48,491 nt of DNA from Cytobacillus solani (GCF_001420595.1 NZ_LJIX01000006.1:3965485-4013975), one strand, 5' to 3'. Counted from the first letter of the stretch, positions 1 to 10,539 are shown. The notes: generated from the letters alone by a model not told the origin. Numbers and translations are program-made.

Positions 1-327
1 TCCCGCTGTGCCCATCGTTACATTCATAATTAAGTAACCAATTATGGCTGCTAAACCTGCTACACCATCTCCTCCTGCCAAACCTACCGCTACACCTACA
101 GCAAATAAAACAGGCAGATTTCCAAAGACAATATCCCCAGCGTTCTGCATGATTGAAGCAACCATTTTCACACTGTTATTATCCAGAAATGGAGCCAACT
201 CGAGCAGTGCCGGATTCTTCAGTGCCGCACCTAGAGCAAGCAGTATTCCCGCTGCTGGCAAAAGGGCAACAGGCAGCATCAACGCTTTACCTACCTTTTG
301 TAATACACCAAATGCTTTTTTAAACAT
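1..327 (-). CDS. ptsG: PTS glucose-type EIIC component, N-terminal part (runs off window)
   Basis: Membrane permease domain of a sugar phosphotransferase system that imports and phosphorylates glucose (or a related hexose). The visible 109 residues begin [20 protein letters not shown] and continue with the [13 protein letters not shown] segment and [14 protein letters not shown]...[14 protein letters not shown], the hallmark start of PtsG-type EIIC proteins. The ATG at 327-325 has a good GGGAGG ribosome site at 335-340. The rest of EIIC and any EIIB/EIIA domains lie beyond position 1. NagP- or MalX-like proteins are the main alternatives, but the start resembles PtsG more closely. A GlcT-type leader upstream supports glucose control. 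Confidence 0.85.
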   Translation of the reverse strand, partial: MFKKAFGVLQKVGKALMLPVALLPAAGILLALGAALKNPALLELAPFLDNNSVKMVASIMQNAGDIVFGNLPVLFAVGVAVGLAGGDGVAGLAAIIGYLIMNVTMGTAG

Positions 328-380
328 ACTTAAACCTCCCTAAAATAAGCAAAAAAACAACCATTTGACCTATCATTTGC

Positions 381-480
381 ATAAATAAAAAAGCATAAGC
401 CAAAAGAAAGAAAAAGAAGACTTTATGGGTATCTTACCCAAAAGTCTCCTAATCATTTACTTTCATTACTTATGCTTTAT
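381..480 (-). promoter_or_regulatory. GlcT-type antiterminator/terminator leader of ptsG
   Basis: On the minus strand a 5' arm AAGCATAAG (477-469) pairs with GCTTATGCTT (400-391), which is followed by a T-rich tract: a leader terminator. A second hairpin (447-418, arms around TGGGT/ACCCA) is nested inside. The arrangement matches ptsG leaders, where the antiterminator GlcT binds a RAT element overlapping the 5' terminator arm. The function is inferred from position and structure; no RAT consensus was aligned. Confidence 0.5.
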
Positions 481-483
481 AGA

Positions 484-520
484 CAAAAAAACGGAGATCC
501 TTTTGACAGGGATCTCCGTT
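484..520 (-). terminator. Rho-independent terminator after pbuO-like gene
   Basis: On the minus strand ACGGAGATCC (519-510) pairs perfectly with GGATCTCCGT (500-491) and is followed by TTTTTT. It lies just after the permease stop codon. Confidence 0.85.
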
Positions 521-526
521 TCGAAA

Positions 527-1733
527 TTATTGCAAGAAGATAAAGTATAGAAGAAAGATGACAAAGAAGAAATACATGATTGGATGAATCTCTTTTGCTT
601 TTCCTTTTACAATCATTGTAATCGGATAGAAAATAAATCCAACTGCTATACCCGTTGCAATGCTGTATGAGAGAGGCATTGTAATCATCGTTAAAAAGGA
701 AGGGACCGCAATTTCAAACTTCGTCCAATCAATTTTCCCAAGAGAAGATACCATCAACACACCGACAATGATCAACGCTGGTGCAGTTACCTCTGGTGTT
801 ACAACCTTTAATACCGGAAAAAAGAATAATGATAAAAGGAAACAGCCTGCAGTTACTAAGGAAGCAAATCCAGTTCTCGCACCAGCAGCAACTCCAGCAG
901 ATGATTCAACAAAAGATGTAACGGTTGATGTACCAAGAATCGATCCAGAAACTGAAGCAACAGAATCAGATAATAACGCTTTACCTGCACGAGGTAGCTT
1001 ATTATCCTTTACAAATCCAGCTTGGTTCGCAACTGCCACTAACGTCCCTGCATTGTCAAAGAAATCTACGAATAAGAATGTTAAAATAATTCCAAGCATC
1101 GTTGCTGTGTAAAATGAACTATCTCCAAAAGAAGAGAATAAAGCACCAAAGGTAGGAGCAATACTAGGCACACCATCTACTACTTTAGTAGGTACGTCAA
1201 TTAGATTGAAAATCATACCGACGATAATCGTAATGACCATTCCATAAAAAACGCCGCCCTTTACCCCTCTAGTCATCAATATGACAGTCACTATAATTCC
1301 AAAAATCGCAAGCAATGTATTAGGGTTTGATAAATCCCCAATTCCAACTAGAGTTGCATCATTATTTACGATAATTCCAGCACTTTGCAAGCCGATAAAG
1401 GTAATAAACAAACCAATGCCCGCCCCAACTGCATATTTAAGCTCAATCGGAATGGCATTAATTAGTTTTTCACGAAGACCTGTTAACGTTAAAATTAAAA
1501 AGAAGATACTCGAAATAAATACGGCACCAAGCGCATGCTGCCACGGAATCCCACTTCCTAATATCACCGAGTAGGCGAAAAAGGCATTCAAACCTAAGCC
1601 TGGAGCGAGACTGAGCGGATACCTGGCAACTAGACCCATTATTACGGAACCAATCGCTGCTGACAGGGCAGTCGCAACAAATACTGCACCATAATCCATT
1701 CTAAGGGCTGCAGGCAGGTCTACTGGGTACGCT
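527..1733 (-). pseudogene. pbuO: Purine (guanine/hypoxanthine) permease, 5'-truncated
   Basis: NCS2-group purine permease of the AzgA-like family (guanine and hypoxanthine uptake), multi-pass in the membrane. Recognisable blocks include LPAALRMDYGAVFVATALSA, GLGLNAFFAYSVIL, ELKYAVGAGIGLFITFIGLQ, the FVDFFDNAGTLVAVA motif, GTSTVTSFVESSAGVAAGAR and the C-terminal ATGIAVGFIFYPITMI. The C-terminus looks complete (...FVIFLLYFIFLQ). Family members carry about 45 more residues (start and first membrane helix) before the VDLPAALR block. Here that block is preceded directly by rRNA spacer-like DNA with no start codon or ribosome site in frame. An internal ATG at 1699 exists but has no SD. I judge it a truncated gene or an assembly chimera. 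The match to B. subtilis PbuO (YtiP) is from memory. Confidence 0.8.
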
Positions 1734-3530
<1,797 letters not shown>

Positions 3531-3625
3531 GAGTAAGATTAGCTCTTAAGTTTTAAAACTTGAATTAAACGTTGACGTTTTTTTGTTCGTTCAGTTTTCA
3601 AAGAGCAATGACGTTATTTCTTAAG

Positions 3626-3677
3626 GTCGCTCAGAAGCGACTTTATTAATATAACACACGTCCTTGTTTTTAGTCAA
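3626..3677 (-). promoter_or_regulatory. rrn promoter P2
   Basis: Minus-strand -35 TTGACT (3677-3672) and -10 TATATT (3653-3648) with an 18-nt spacer. A short hairpin GTCGCTTCTGAGCGAC follows at the transcript start (3641-3626). Confidence 0.7.
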
Positions 3678-3733
3678 TAACTTTTTAAAACTTTATTATT
3701 TGTTAATCATGTTGTTTTGTAAGGACGAAAATT

Positions 3734-3762
3734 AATATAACATGTCCAAAAAATGTTTGCAA
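3734..3762 (-). promoter_or_regulatory. rrn promoter P1
   Basis: Minus-strand -35 TTGCAA (3762-3757), 17-nt spacer, -10 TATATT (3739-3734). Tandem promoters are usual for Bacillus rrn operons. A perfect inverted repeat CTTATCCCTTT/AAAGGGATAAG lies just upstream (3778-3806) and would insulate the divergent gene. Confidence 0.7.
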
Positions 3763-3887
3763 TATAATTTTTATTTCTTATCCCTTTTTAATAATAAAGG
3801 GATAAGACTTTCTTTTCCTGATTCATGTATATGAAATATACTAATAAGAACTAACTCACATTTTCATTAAATTTTTGGAGGTAAGTA

Positions 3888-4265
3888 ATGGTGCAGATTA
3901 TATTGAAAAGAATTTATGAGCCTTATGATCAAATGGATGGGTGTCGCATCTTAGTCGATCGTCTATGGCCAAGAGGCATTTCTAAAGAGAAAGCAAAATT
4001 GACAGTGTGGGCAAAAGAATTAGCACCCAGCCATGAACTCCGAAAATGGTTTGGTCACAGAACTACACTATATGAAGAATTTCGAATCAAGTATCTTGAG
4101 GAACTTAAAACAGACCCTATCATGTCTAAATGCTTTGAAGAAATATATCAAATCGCTTTAACAAGAAAAATTACTCTCCTATACGCTGCAAAGGACTCAC
4201 TTCATAACAATGCACACATTTTAAAAGAAGCGCTTCTTAAGAGGGATGACAACATATCTAAATGA
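3888..4265 (+). CDS. DUF488 family protein (YeaO-like)
   Basis: 125-residue soluble protein of the DUF488/YeaO family. The family signature is clear: [20 protein letters not shown], then [25 protein letters not shown] and a C-terminal [18 protein letters not shown]. The molecular role is not established; members are often near redox or stress genes. The ATG follows a strong GGAGG at about 3876-3880. It is transcribed divergently from the rrn promoters and stands alone. Confidence 0.85.
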   Translation: MVQIILKRIYEPYDQMDGCRILVDRLWPRGISKEKAKLTVWAKELAPSHELRKWFGHRTTLYEEFRIKYLEELKTDPIMSKCFEEIYQIALTRKITLLYAAKDSLHNNAHILKEALLKRDDNISK

Positions 4266-4398
4266 ATGTTAATTAACTTTCTAAAAAGTTTCTTTTACCG
4301 AGATGGTTACTCCTATCGAGTAAAAACATTTATATTCACAAAGTTATTAACAATAAAAATATGAAAAAGAAAAGTAATCCACTGTTTTATTCACAGGC

Positions 4399-4427
4399 TG
4401 TGGATATCATTATCCTACTTATCCACA
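4399..4427. other. Two DnaA-box-like 9-mers
   Basis: TTATCCACA at 4419-4427 is a perfect DnaA box, and TGTGGATAT at 4399-4407 is a one-mismatch copy in the opposite orientation, 11 nt apart. No origin gene is nearby. Possibly a DnaA-titration or regulatory site; chance is not excluded. Confidence 0.3.
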
Positions 4428-4449
4428 TAAAAAGATAAAAAGCCGCAGC

Positions 4450-4539
4450 AATCACACCCTTTCTCTTAAGTAAGAATGGTATAGGAATACTAGTTCATGC
4501 ATATTATCTACTAACTCTATCTTTTGGAAAGGTGTGATT
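4450..4539 (+). promoter_or_regulatory. Inverted repeat that would pair with the ribosome site of the next ORF
   Basis: AATCACACC (4450-4458, then CTTT) is complementary to AAAGGTGTGATT ending at 4539, which contains the AAGGTG ribosome site of the small ORF at 4544. The ~70-nt loop could make translation of the peptide conditional. Inference from sequence only. Confidence 0.35.
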
Positions 4540-4543
4540 CCTA

Positions 4544-4717
4544 CTGGAAACAACTGCACTCTACCTGTCTGTACTAATGGCAGTATTTTTATTCTCCTAT
4601 TCATATATAGAGGGAATAAAAATAGCTAACTCAGAAGAAAAAGTATATGGAGGAACTTTCATATTATCAGTAACAGCTGCATTTGTATTTGCAGGCTTTA
4701 CTCATGTTTTTATATAA
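4544..4717 (+). CDS. Small membrane protein, 57 aa (non-ATG start) or 46 aa
   Basis: Unrecognised small protein with two hydrophobic segments: ALYLSVLMAVFLFSYSYIEG, then a short polar linker (KIANSEEKVYGG), then TFILSVTAAFVFAGFTHVFI at the C-terminus. The frame is closed upstream by TGA at 4535-4537. The first plausible start is CTG at 4544, preceded at suitable distance by AAGGTG; the first ATG (4577) lacks an SD. The coding character (two clean helices, stop directly after the second) supports a real hairpin membrane protein. A CCACTT/AAGTGG hairpin follows at about 4730-4745. Confidence 0.5.
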   Translation: METTALYLSVLMAVFLFSYSYIEGIKIANSEEKVYGGTFILSVTAAFVFAGFTHVFI

Positions 4718-4780
4718 AATCCTTACTTCCACTTCAAGAAGTGGGGGTCTTAAAGAATAATATCCCAAATAAAAAAACTT

Positions 4781-4820
4781 GCTAAAAAAGCTTGAGGATA
4801 AAAGAATACCCTCAAGCTTT
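4781..4820 (-). terminator. Terminator after GNAT gene
   Basis: AAGCTTGAGG (4788-4797) pairs with CCTCAAGCTT (4810-4819). On the minus strand the stem is followed by TTTTTT. It ends the GNAT/EamA unit and may also stop plus-strand transcripts. Confidence 0.8.
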
Positions 4821-4848
4821 ACTAATTTATATTAAATAATACAGTGAT

Positions 4849-5409
4849 CTAGCGAATTTTATCCTTTAATATCGCAGAAATAGCAGCATCTACAAATTTT
4901 CCTTTTTCAAAATACCGCTTTTTTAATACTCCCTCAAATATAAAACCGTTTTTTTCCAAGACTCTCCCTGACGATCCATTCCTTGGATCATAAAAAGCTT
5001 CTATTCTGTTAAGGAGCATGTTGTTGAATCCATAATGGATGACTGCGGTAATCACTTCGGTCATTATCCCTTGCCCCCAAAAATTAGGGTGCAGTTCATA
5101 ACCTATTTCAGCCTTGTAATGCTCTTCTTCAATCGCATGAAACCCGCACGTCCCGATTAACTGATCATTATCCTTTAATGTGATAGCCCAGCGAATCTGC
5201 TTTCGTTCTGAATATCTTTGATGAAATCTATGAATAAGATCCTCTGCTTGTTTTTCAGAAGTAAACGATTCTAAATCATAGTATTCTGTCACTTCGTCTT
5301 TTGAAAAATAACTGTACATATTGGGTGCATCACTCAAACGAATTTCACGTAGTAATAGTCTATCGGTCTCTAGTAGAGGAAAATCTAAAAAAGCCGTTTC
5401 AATTCCCAT
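4849..5409 (-). CDS. GNAT family N-acetyltransferase (RimJ/RimL type)
   Basis: 186-residue acetyl-CoA-dependent acetyltransferase. The start FPLLETDRLLLREIRLSDA is the classic RimJ/RimL opening. GTCGFHAIEEEHYKAEIGYEL and NFWGQGIMTEVITAVI give the beta4/acetyl-CoA pyrophosphate loop (QGIM in place of QGxG). RIEAFYDPRNGSSGRVLEKNGF is motif B, where Asn and Ser contact the cofactor in relatives. The substrate may be a ribosomal protein N-terminus, a small amine or a drug; it cannot be told. Its start overlaps the end of the EamA gene by 11 nt, so the two are co-transcribed and probably coupled. Confidence 0.85.
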   Translation of the reverse strand: MGIETAFLDFPLLETDRLLLREIRLSDAPNMYSYFSKDEVTEYYDLESFTSEKQAEDLIHRFHQRYSERKQIRWAITLKDNDQLIGTCGFHAIEEEHYKAEIGYELHPNFWGQGIMTEVITAVIHYGFNNMLLNRIEAFYDPRNGSSGRVLEKNGFIFEGVLKKRYFEKGKFVDAAISAILKDKIR

Positions 5410-6325
5410 CCTTTACTCCTCCAATCATATTTTTCTTCATTTCCTTCAATCGGATTCTGCGCTCATCTAATAAAAATAATGAAACTCCACCAATAACGAT
5501 GGCTCCTCCAAGGGCTTGTGTCCAAACGACAGCTTCCTGTAGTATGTAATAAGCTAATATCGCTGCACCAACTGGTTCGAATAATATGGCCATAGAAATC
5601 GTTGATGTACTGAGCCATTTTAACGACCAATTAAATAATGTATGGCCAAGTAAATTAGGAACTAGTGCTAAAAGAATAAAATAGACCCAATCACTGGCAG
5701 CATAAGGAACTAAAGGTTCCTGTCTTATAAGAACATAGATGAAAAGTGTAATTGCGCTAATGCTGTATACAACAAATGTATAAGTAATTAATGATAATCT
5801 CTTTCTTACAGATTGACCAAACATTAAATATGCTGTCACTAACGCACATGCAATTAAAGCCAGGAAATCTCCAAAAAGGGCAGATCCGCTAATTTTAAAA
5901 TCACCCCAGCTTATAATGACACTGCCAATAACTGCAACTAGCCCGCTCAAAATTGCTTTCCAAGAAAACTTTTCTTTAAAGAAAAAGTAAGTCCCAATAA
6001 AAGCAAACAACGGCTGCAATGTCACCAGCACGGTCGAGCTTGCGACAGATGTGTAATTTAATGATTCAAACCAAAGGATAAAGTGAAATGCTAAGAAAAC
6101 GCCAGCTACGAATGAGAAGATCCAATCCCGTCTTGTAATAAGCCGCAGCTCGGGAACATATTTTATTAGGAATACCGGTAACATAAATAGAACAGAAAAA
6201 AACATCCGATAAAACGCAATCACTCCAGATGGAGCAGTTGATACTTTGACGAGGATAGCTGAAGTAGAAACGGAAATGACACCTATGGCCAAAACCGCAT
6301 AAGGATTTACTTTTGTGCCTGACAT
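5399..6325 (-). CDS. EamA/DMT family transporter
   Basis: Drug/metabolite transporter superfamily exporter of about 308 residues with ten predicted membrane helices in two EamA repeats. Helix-rich blocks include VNPYAVLAIGVISVSTSAIL, the PSGVIAFYRMFFSVLF motif, SSTVLVTLQPLFAFIGTYFF (end of repeat 1), and LVPNLLGHTLFNWSLKWLS...ILFEPVGAAILAYYIL (repeat 2). A longer frame begins at 6346, but only the Met at 6325 has a proper AAGGAG seven nt upstream, so I prefer 6325. The substrate is unknown. It lies directly upstream of and overlaps the GNAT gene, suggesting paired modification and export. Confidence 0.85.
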   Translation of the reverse strand: MSGTKVNPYAVLAIGVISVSTSAILVKVSTAPSGVIAFYRMFFSVLFMLPVFLIKYVPELRLITRRDWIFSFVAGVFLAFHFILWFESLNYTSVASSTVLVTLQPLFAFIGTYFFFKEKFSWKAILSGLVAVIGSVIISWGDFKISGSALFGDFLALIACALVTAYLMFGQSVRKRLSLITYTFVVYSISAITLFIYVLIRQEPLVPYAASDWVYFILLALVPNLLGHTLFNWSLKWLSTSTISMAILFEPVGAAILAYYILQEAVVWTQALGGAIVIGGVSLFLLDERRIRLKEMKKNMIGGVKDGN

Positions 6326-6527
6326 TCTGTATTCTCCTTGTTTCATTATGCTGTAAATTTTATTCTATTGTATATCTTCCAAATACTTTTTTCTATGGAT
6401 TTAATAAAATCCTATCTATTTAATGCTATTTTCATAAAACAATTTAATATTTGGGTATACAATGGAATGTATCAACTGCCAGATACGCCTTTATTCCTTT
6501 TCAAAAAATTTATAAAGCGGGGATGTC

Positions 6528-7223
6528 ATGAGCAATTTAGAATTGGAAATTTTAATAAAATTAGGGATATCCGCTTTTCTTGGTCTCGTTATTGGCATCG
6601 AACGCGAACTGAAGAGAAAACCTGTTGGATTAAAAACAAGCCTTGTTATCTCTATTGTAAGCTGTTTATTAACGATTGTATCAATCGAGTCAGCATATGC
6701 GTTTCCTGGAAAAGAAGGAATTAACATTACGATGGATCCGTTACGACTCGCTGCTCAAATCGTATCAGGTATCGGATTTTTAGGAGCCGGGGTGATTTTA
6801 AGAAGAGGAAATGACAGCATTTCCGGCCTTACCACGGCTGCATTAATTTGGGGAGCAGCAGGGATTGGCATTGCTGTCGGTGCTGGCTTCTATATCGAAG
6901 CCATGGCAGGGGTTGCCTTGCTAATTATTAGTGTTGAATTTATTCCATTTGTTATCACACTTGTTGGTCCAAGAAAATTAAGAGAAAAAGAAATTACCCT
7001 CCAACTTAAAGTAACGGAAAAAGAAAGTATTAAGGATATCCTTTCAGCAATCAAAGAATTAAAAATATCAATTAAACGAGTCCGTATTAAAGATTTAGAA
7101 GAAAAAAAGCATCTCATACAACTTATTGTGACTGTTAATCAGAAGAAAAGCATCACCGATGTTTATTACAGCGTTTCACAATTAAAAGGGGTTAAGAGTG
7201 TTGAGGTGGAGAGTATGAGCTGA
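6528..7223 (+). CDS. MgtC/SapB family membrane protein
   Basis: 231-residue protein of the MgtC/SapB family. N-terminal ILIKLGISAFLGLVIGIERE is followed by KRKPVGLKTSLVISI, IVSGIGFLGAGVILRRG and SGLTTAALIWGAAGIGIAVGAG, the conserved core with about five helices. The ~80-residue cytoplasmic C-terminal domain (LQLKVTEKESIKDIL...) is ACT-like. MgtC proteins act in Mg2+ limitation and virulence by modulating P-type ATPases or ATP synthase; this copy has no visible Mg2+ riboswitch. The ribosome site is GGGG shortly before the ATG. Monocistronic, ended by a hairpin. Confidence 0.88.
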   Translation: MSNLELEILIKLGISAFLGLVIGIERELKRKPVGLKTSLVISIVSCLLTIVSIESAYAFPGKEGINITMDPLRLAAQIVSGIGFLGAGVILRRGNDSISGLTTAALIWGAAGIGIAVGAGFYIEAMAGVALLIISVEFIPFVITLVGPRKLREKEITLQLKVTEKESIKDILSAIKELKISIKRVRIKDLEEKKHLIQLIVTVNQKKSITDVYYSVSQLKGVKSVEVESMS

Positions 7224-7228
7224 ACTAA

Positions 7229-7257
7229 CAAAGCCCGTCCTGTTTTGACGGGCTTCA
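7229..7257. terminator. Bidirectional terminator between mgtC-like gene and oppA-like gene
   Basis: AAGCCCGTC (7231-7239) and GACGGGCTT (7247-7255) form a 9-bp stem with a 7-nt loop between convergent genes. Confidence 0.7.
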
Positions 7258-7314
7258 CACTCAACTGTCAGTAAGCAACTTTATTCATATAAGGAACAGG
7301 GGTTTCTCGTTTAT

Positions 7315-8985
7315 TTATTTCCCCTCAATATATGTCCACTTATATGAAGCAAATACACCAAAAGGATGTGCGATATATCCCTTAACATAAGGCTTTTTAA
7401 GCTGGGCAAGGCCAGACTGATACATAGGAGAAATCGCTGCATCCTCTTCTATTAGGATTCTCTCAGCTTCTTGCATGTTTTCCCAGCGTTTAGCCGTGTC
7501 GGTAGGATTCATTTTTGCTTCCATTACGAGACGATCGAAATTCTCATTAACATAATTTGACCAGTTATATGAACCATCTGACAAATAGAGGTCAATAAAT
7601 GTAATTGGATCTTGGAAGTCAGGTCCCCAGCCTGAATAAGTAAGGTCATATTGCATGCTTGATTCAAGCTCCAGCTTTTGCTTATTTGGCTGCTGATTAA
7701 TTGTTATAGTTAATCCAGGTAAATTAGTCTCTAATTGATTTTTAAAATATTCACTGACACGTTTTCTTTCCTCACTATCATAGCTTAAAAACTCTAACTC
7801 CATTTTTTCTACTCCAAGCTCTTTTAACCCCTTCTCCCAATATTCTTTTGCTTTCTCTACCCCTTCTTCATTAAAACCTTGATATTTTGCCCGGAAGTCC
7901 TTTCCGCTTTCATCAAAAGCAAAATCCTTAGGCACTAAATAGGTAGCTGGAACTGACCCATTATTTAATAGACTTTCCGCTGCAGCTTTTTTATCCCAGC
8001 CCATATCAATGGCTTTGCGAATATTGACATTAGCCAAATATTTATTATTTTGATTCATCCGGATAAAGAACACTTCTGGCTTAAGCAATGTACTGTAATC
8101 TGGAGTACTCGCATATTGGTCAATAAATTCAGAAGTAATTTCTGTTAAATCGATTTTTCCAGTATCATATAAATTGACTCTCGTTGCCGCTTCTTTTACG
8201 ACTTTTACATTAATCGTATCTAGCTTTACTGTATCAGCATCCCAATAGTCTGGATTTTTCTTATAAACCCAGCCGACCTCATGCTCCCAGGAATCTAAAA
8301 CGAAAGGCCCGTTATAAATAAGATTTTCAACCTCTAATGCATATTTATCTCCTTGAGATTCAGCAAATTCCTTATTTTGCGGGAAGAACACTGGATAAGT
8401 GATAAGACTTAAAAAATATGGGACCGGATGATCTAATTCAACCTGGAAGGTATGATCATCAATCGCCTTAATGCCAAATTCTTCGACCTTTCCAAACAAA
8501 CTATTTTCAGAATCCTGTATAGCAGCAGCATTCTTTATATCATTAAACAAATAAGAATACGTTGATAGTGTTTCAGGATTAATTGCCTTTTTCCATGCAT
8601 ACTCGAAATCCTTAGCTGTAACGGGTGTACCATTACTCCATTTCACATCTGAACGAATATGAAAGGTGTAAACCTTTCCATCCTCACTTAATTCATGACT
8701 CTCTGCCATCCCTGGTATCGGTGCATGGGACTCATCCAGTCTGTATAGACCTTCAAATATATTATTCATTGTTCTGCTTGACAGCGCATCAAACAATCCA
8801 AGTGTATCAAGAGTCGGAAGTTCCCCACCTTCAACAAGATTTAAGACTTGCTCTGATGAATTATCATCTACACTGCTATTGGGCTTTTCCTCAGAAGTTG
8901 ATTTTTTACTTTCCCCTCCATAACATCCTGCCAACAAAGAACTAACAAAAAGCATCAAAATCAAGATGATACGGTTCATTTTCAT
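7315..8985 (-). CDS. Oligopeptide ABC transporter, substrate-binding lipoprotein (OppA type)
   Basis: 556-residue extracytoplasmic peptide-binding protein (SBP_bac_5). Lipoprotein signal: positive start, hydrophobic stretch IILILMLFVSSLLAGC with lipobox LLAGC, then a Ser/Lys-rich tether. The mature part shows LNLVEGGELPTLDTLGLFD, NIFEGLYRLDE, the family signature YTFHIRSDVKWSNGTPVTAKDFEYAWKK (residue ~110-140) and GWGPDFQDPITFIDLYLSDG near the C-terminus. It delivers peptides to OppBC. It is the last gene of the operon, just after the Xaa-Pro peptidase, so peptides are probably proline-rich (inference). ATG with a GGGGG ribosome site. Confidence 0.92.
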   Translation of the reverse strand: MKMNRIILILMLFVSSLLAGCYGGESKKSTSEEKPNSSVDDNSSEQVLNLVEGGELPTLDTLGLFDALSSRTMNNIFEGLYRLDESHAPIPGMAESHELSEDGKVYTFHIRSDVKWSNGTPVTAKDFEYAWKKAINPETLSTYSYLFNDIKNAAAIQDSENSLFGKVEEFGIKAIDDHTFQVELDHPVPYFLSLITYPVFFPQNKEFAESQGDKYALEVENLIYNGPFVLDSWEHEVGWVYKKNPDYWDADTVKLDTINVKVVKEAATRVNLYDTGKIDLTEITSEFIDQYASTPDYSTLLKPEVFFIRMNQNNKYLANVNIRKAIDMGWDKKAAAESLLNNGSVPATYLVPKDFAFDESGKDFRAKYQGFNEEGVEKAKEYWEKGLKELGVEKMELEFLSYDSEERKRVSEYFKNQLETNLPGLTITINQQPNKQKLELESSMQYDLTYSGWGPDFQDPITFIDLYLSDGSYNWSNYVNENFDRLVMEAKMNPTDTAKRWENMQEAERILIEEDAAISPMYQSGLAQLKKPYVKGYIAHPFGVFASYKWTYIEGK

Positions 8986-9008
8986 AAAATTTCCCCCTTT
9001 ATTCTTTT

Positions 9009-10076
9009 CTACAAAATGATTAGATCTTTTGCCGACTTCGTTAGAACTTCATTTCCATCACGAGTGATTAAAATATCATCTTCAATTCGAACACCGCCAA
9101 GATTCGGAATATAAATACCTGGCTCAACAGTTAAAACCATCCCAGGCTCTAGCTTAATCTGGCAATTCACATTCTTAAATGGCTCCTCATGTATATCTAA
9201 ACCAATTCCATGTCCAGATCCATGCCCATATTGTTTTCCATAGCCTTTCTCAGTAATAAAATCTCTTGAGTAAGCATCAGCCTCTTTACCTGTTATCCCC
9301 GGTTTAATACTTGATAGTGCTGTTGATAGAGACTCAAGGACAATATGGTAGATTTCCTTTAGCTCTTCTTTCGGTTCATCGATTGCTAGCGTTCTTGTTA
9401 TATCTGATCGGTACCCCTCATAATACGCACCGAAATCAAGTGTCACCATATCCCCTTTCTCAATAACTTTATGGCTTGCAACACCGTGGGGAAATGCTGA
9501 ACGATGACCTGATGCAACAATCGTGTCAAATGCTGAAGATATAGCTCCCTGCTTTCTCATATAAAACTCTAATTCATTTGAAACTTCAATTTCTGTTCTA
9601 CCTGGTCTGATAAACTCTTGAATATGTGTAAATGCAGCATCTGCAATTTCTGCTGCCGTTCTAATCGTCTTAATTTCTTTCTCATTCTTAATCATCCGAA
9701 GTTTCTCAATGACACCTGTCAAAGGAACTAATTCAATACTTAACTTGTCTTTGTATTCAGAATAAGAATAGTAGCTCACATGAACTTGTTCGAATCCAAG
9801 CTTTCCTATATTTAAACGCGCAACTTGCTGAACAATTTCTTCGAGTAGATTTGCCTTTGTACTTACTTCAATGACAGTGTAATCTTTTGCCTGTTCATTT
9901 GCTTGCGCTGCATACCGGAAATCTACAACTAAAAACGCTTCTTCCTTAGTAATGAGGACTAAACCTGCAGTACCCGTAAATCCGGTCATATACCTGCGAT
10001 TCTGATCATTTGTAATAAGCATCCCATCAATTCCATGTTTATCAAAAATAGATCTTAATTTTTCAAGTCTTTCCAT
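9009..10076 (-). CDS. M24 Xaa-Pro aminopeptidase/dipeptidase
   Basis: 355-residue cytosolic metallopeptidase of family M24B, removing residues N-terminal to proline or hydroxyproline. An N-terminal creatinase-like domain (1-125) is followed by a pita-bread catalytic domain. All five metal ligands are present: D214 (LDFGAYYEG), D225 (YRSDITRT), H289 (GHGSGHGIG), E318 (TVEPGIY) and E332 (GVRIEDD). It sits between the transporter ATPase/DUF3899 genes and oppA in the same operon, so its substrates are likely the imported peptides. The length is typical of Bacillus short Xaa-Pro peptidases (YqhT-like). Confidence 0.92.
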   Translation of the reverse strand: MERLEKLRSIFDKHGIDGMLITNDQNRRYMTGFTGTAGLVLITKEEAFLVVDFRYAAQANEQAKDYTVIEVSTKANLLEEIVQQVARLNIGKLGFEQVHVSYYSYSEYKDKLSIELVPLTGVIEKLRMIKNEKEIKTIRTAAEIADAAFTHIQEFIRPGRTEIEVSNELEFYMRKQGAISSAFDTIVASGHRSAFPHGVASHKVIEKGDMVTLDFGAYYEGYRSDITRTLAIDEPKEELKEIYHIVLESLSTALSSIKPGITGKEADAYSRDFITEKGYGKQYGHGSGHGIGLDIHEEPFKNVNCQIKLEPGMVLTVEPGIYIPNLGGVRIEDDILITRDGNEVLTKSAKDLIIL

Positions 10077-10139
10077 AACGTATCGCTCCTAATTATTAAA
10101 TTTCCTGCCTTCAGACCTTATACATATACGAATCAGCTG

Positions 10140-10499
10140 TTAAATAATTGATGCAATTAAAGTGAAGAAAAACAACGAAGCTCCAGAAATAATGATTGGG
10201 TACGTATATAAATCAATCAAACTACTTTTAATTTGTCTTTCAGTTGGATCTCCCGTCTGTTCAGAAACATACTCTTCCATTTTCGAAATACTCTTGTAAA
10301 ACCGGCGGAAACTATAAATGATTCCAGTATACATTCCGCCTTTTAATACAAATAGGACGCCTCCTATCATTAGTAATAGGAGTCCTATAAAAAATAATAG
10401 ATTGATGAATTCTATCCATTTCTCATTGGATGAAAAAAAGGAACCACAAGATGAGATGACTAGAGAAATAAAGATGATTCTAATTGATAGTTTAGTAAT
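10140..10499 (-). CDS. DUF3899 membrane protein, apparent ATT start
   Basis: About 119 residues with three hydrophobic segments: SIRIIFISLVISS near the start, FINLLFFIGLLLLMIGGVLF in the middle, and a C-terminal TYPIIISGASLFFFTLIASI. The central GGVLFVLKGGMYTGIIYSFRR block is the DUF3899 signature. The only internal ATG (10370) would cut through the second helix. The frame stays open upstream to an ideal ribosome site GGGGGAG six nt before ATT (10499-10497), so initiation probably uses ATT or a mutated ATG. It lies inside the peptide operon after the OppDF fusion gene. Function unknown. Confidence 0.65.
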   Translation of the reverse strand: MTKLSIRIIFISLVISSCGSFFSSNEKWIEFINLLFFIGLLLLMIGGVLFVLKGGMYTGIIYSFRRFYKSISKMEEYVSEQTGDPTERQIKSSLIDLYTYPIIISGASLFFFTLIASII

Positions 10500-10539
10500 C
10501 TGATTCTCCCCCTTGTTGATTCCTCATTATTCTGACTGA

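Noticed and set aside
44-343. Plus-strand ORF of 99 codons
   Set aside because: Antisense shadow of the ptsG coding frame; no SD.
6338-6724. Plus-strand ORF of 128 codons overlapping the MgtC gene
   Set aside because: Out-of-frame with a clear MgtC family protein, cysteine/arginine-rich noise, no SD.
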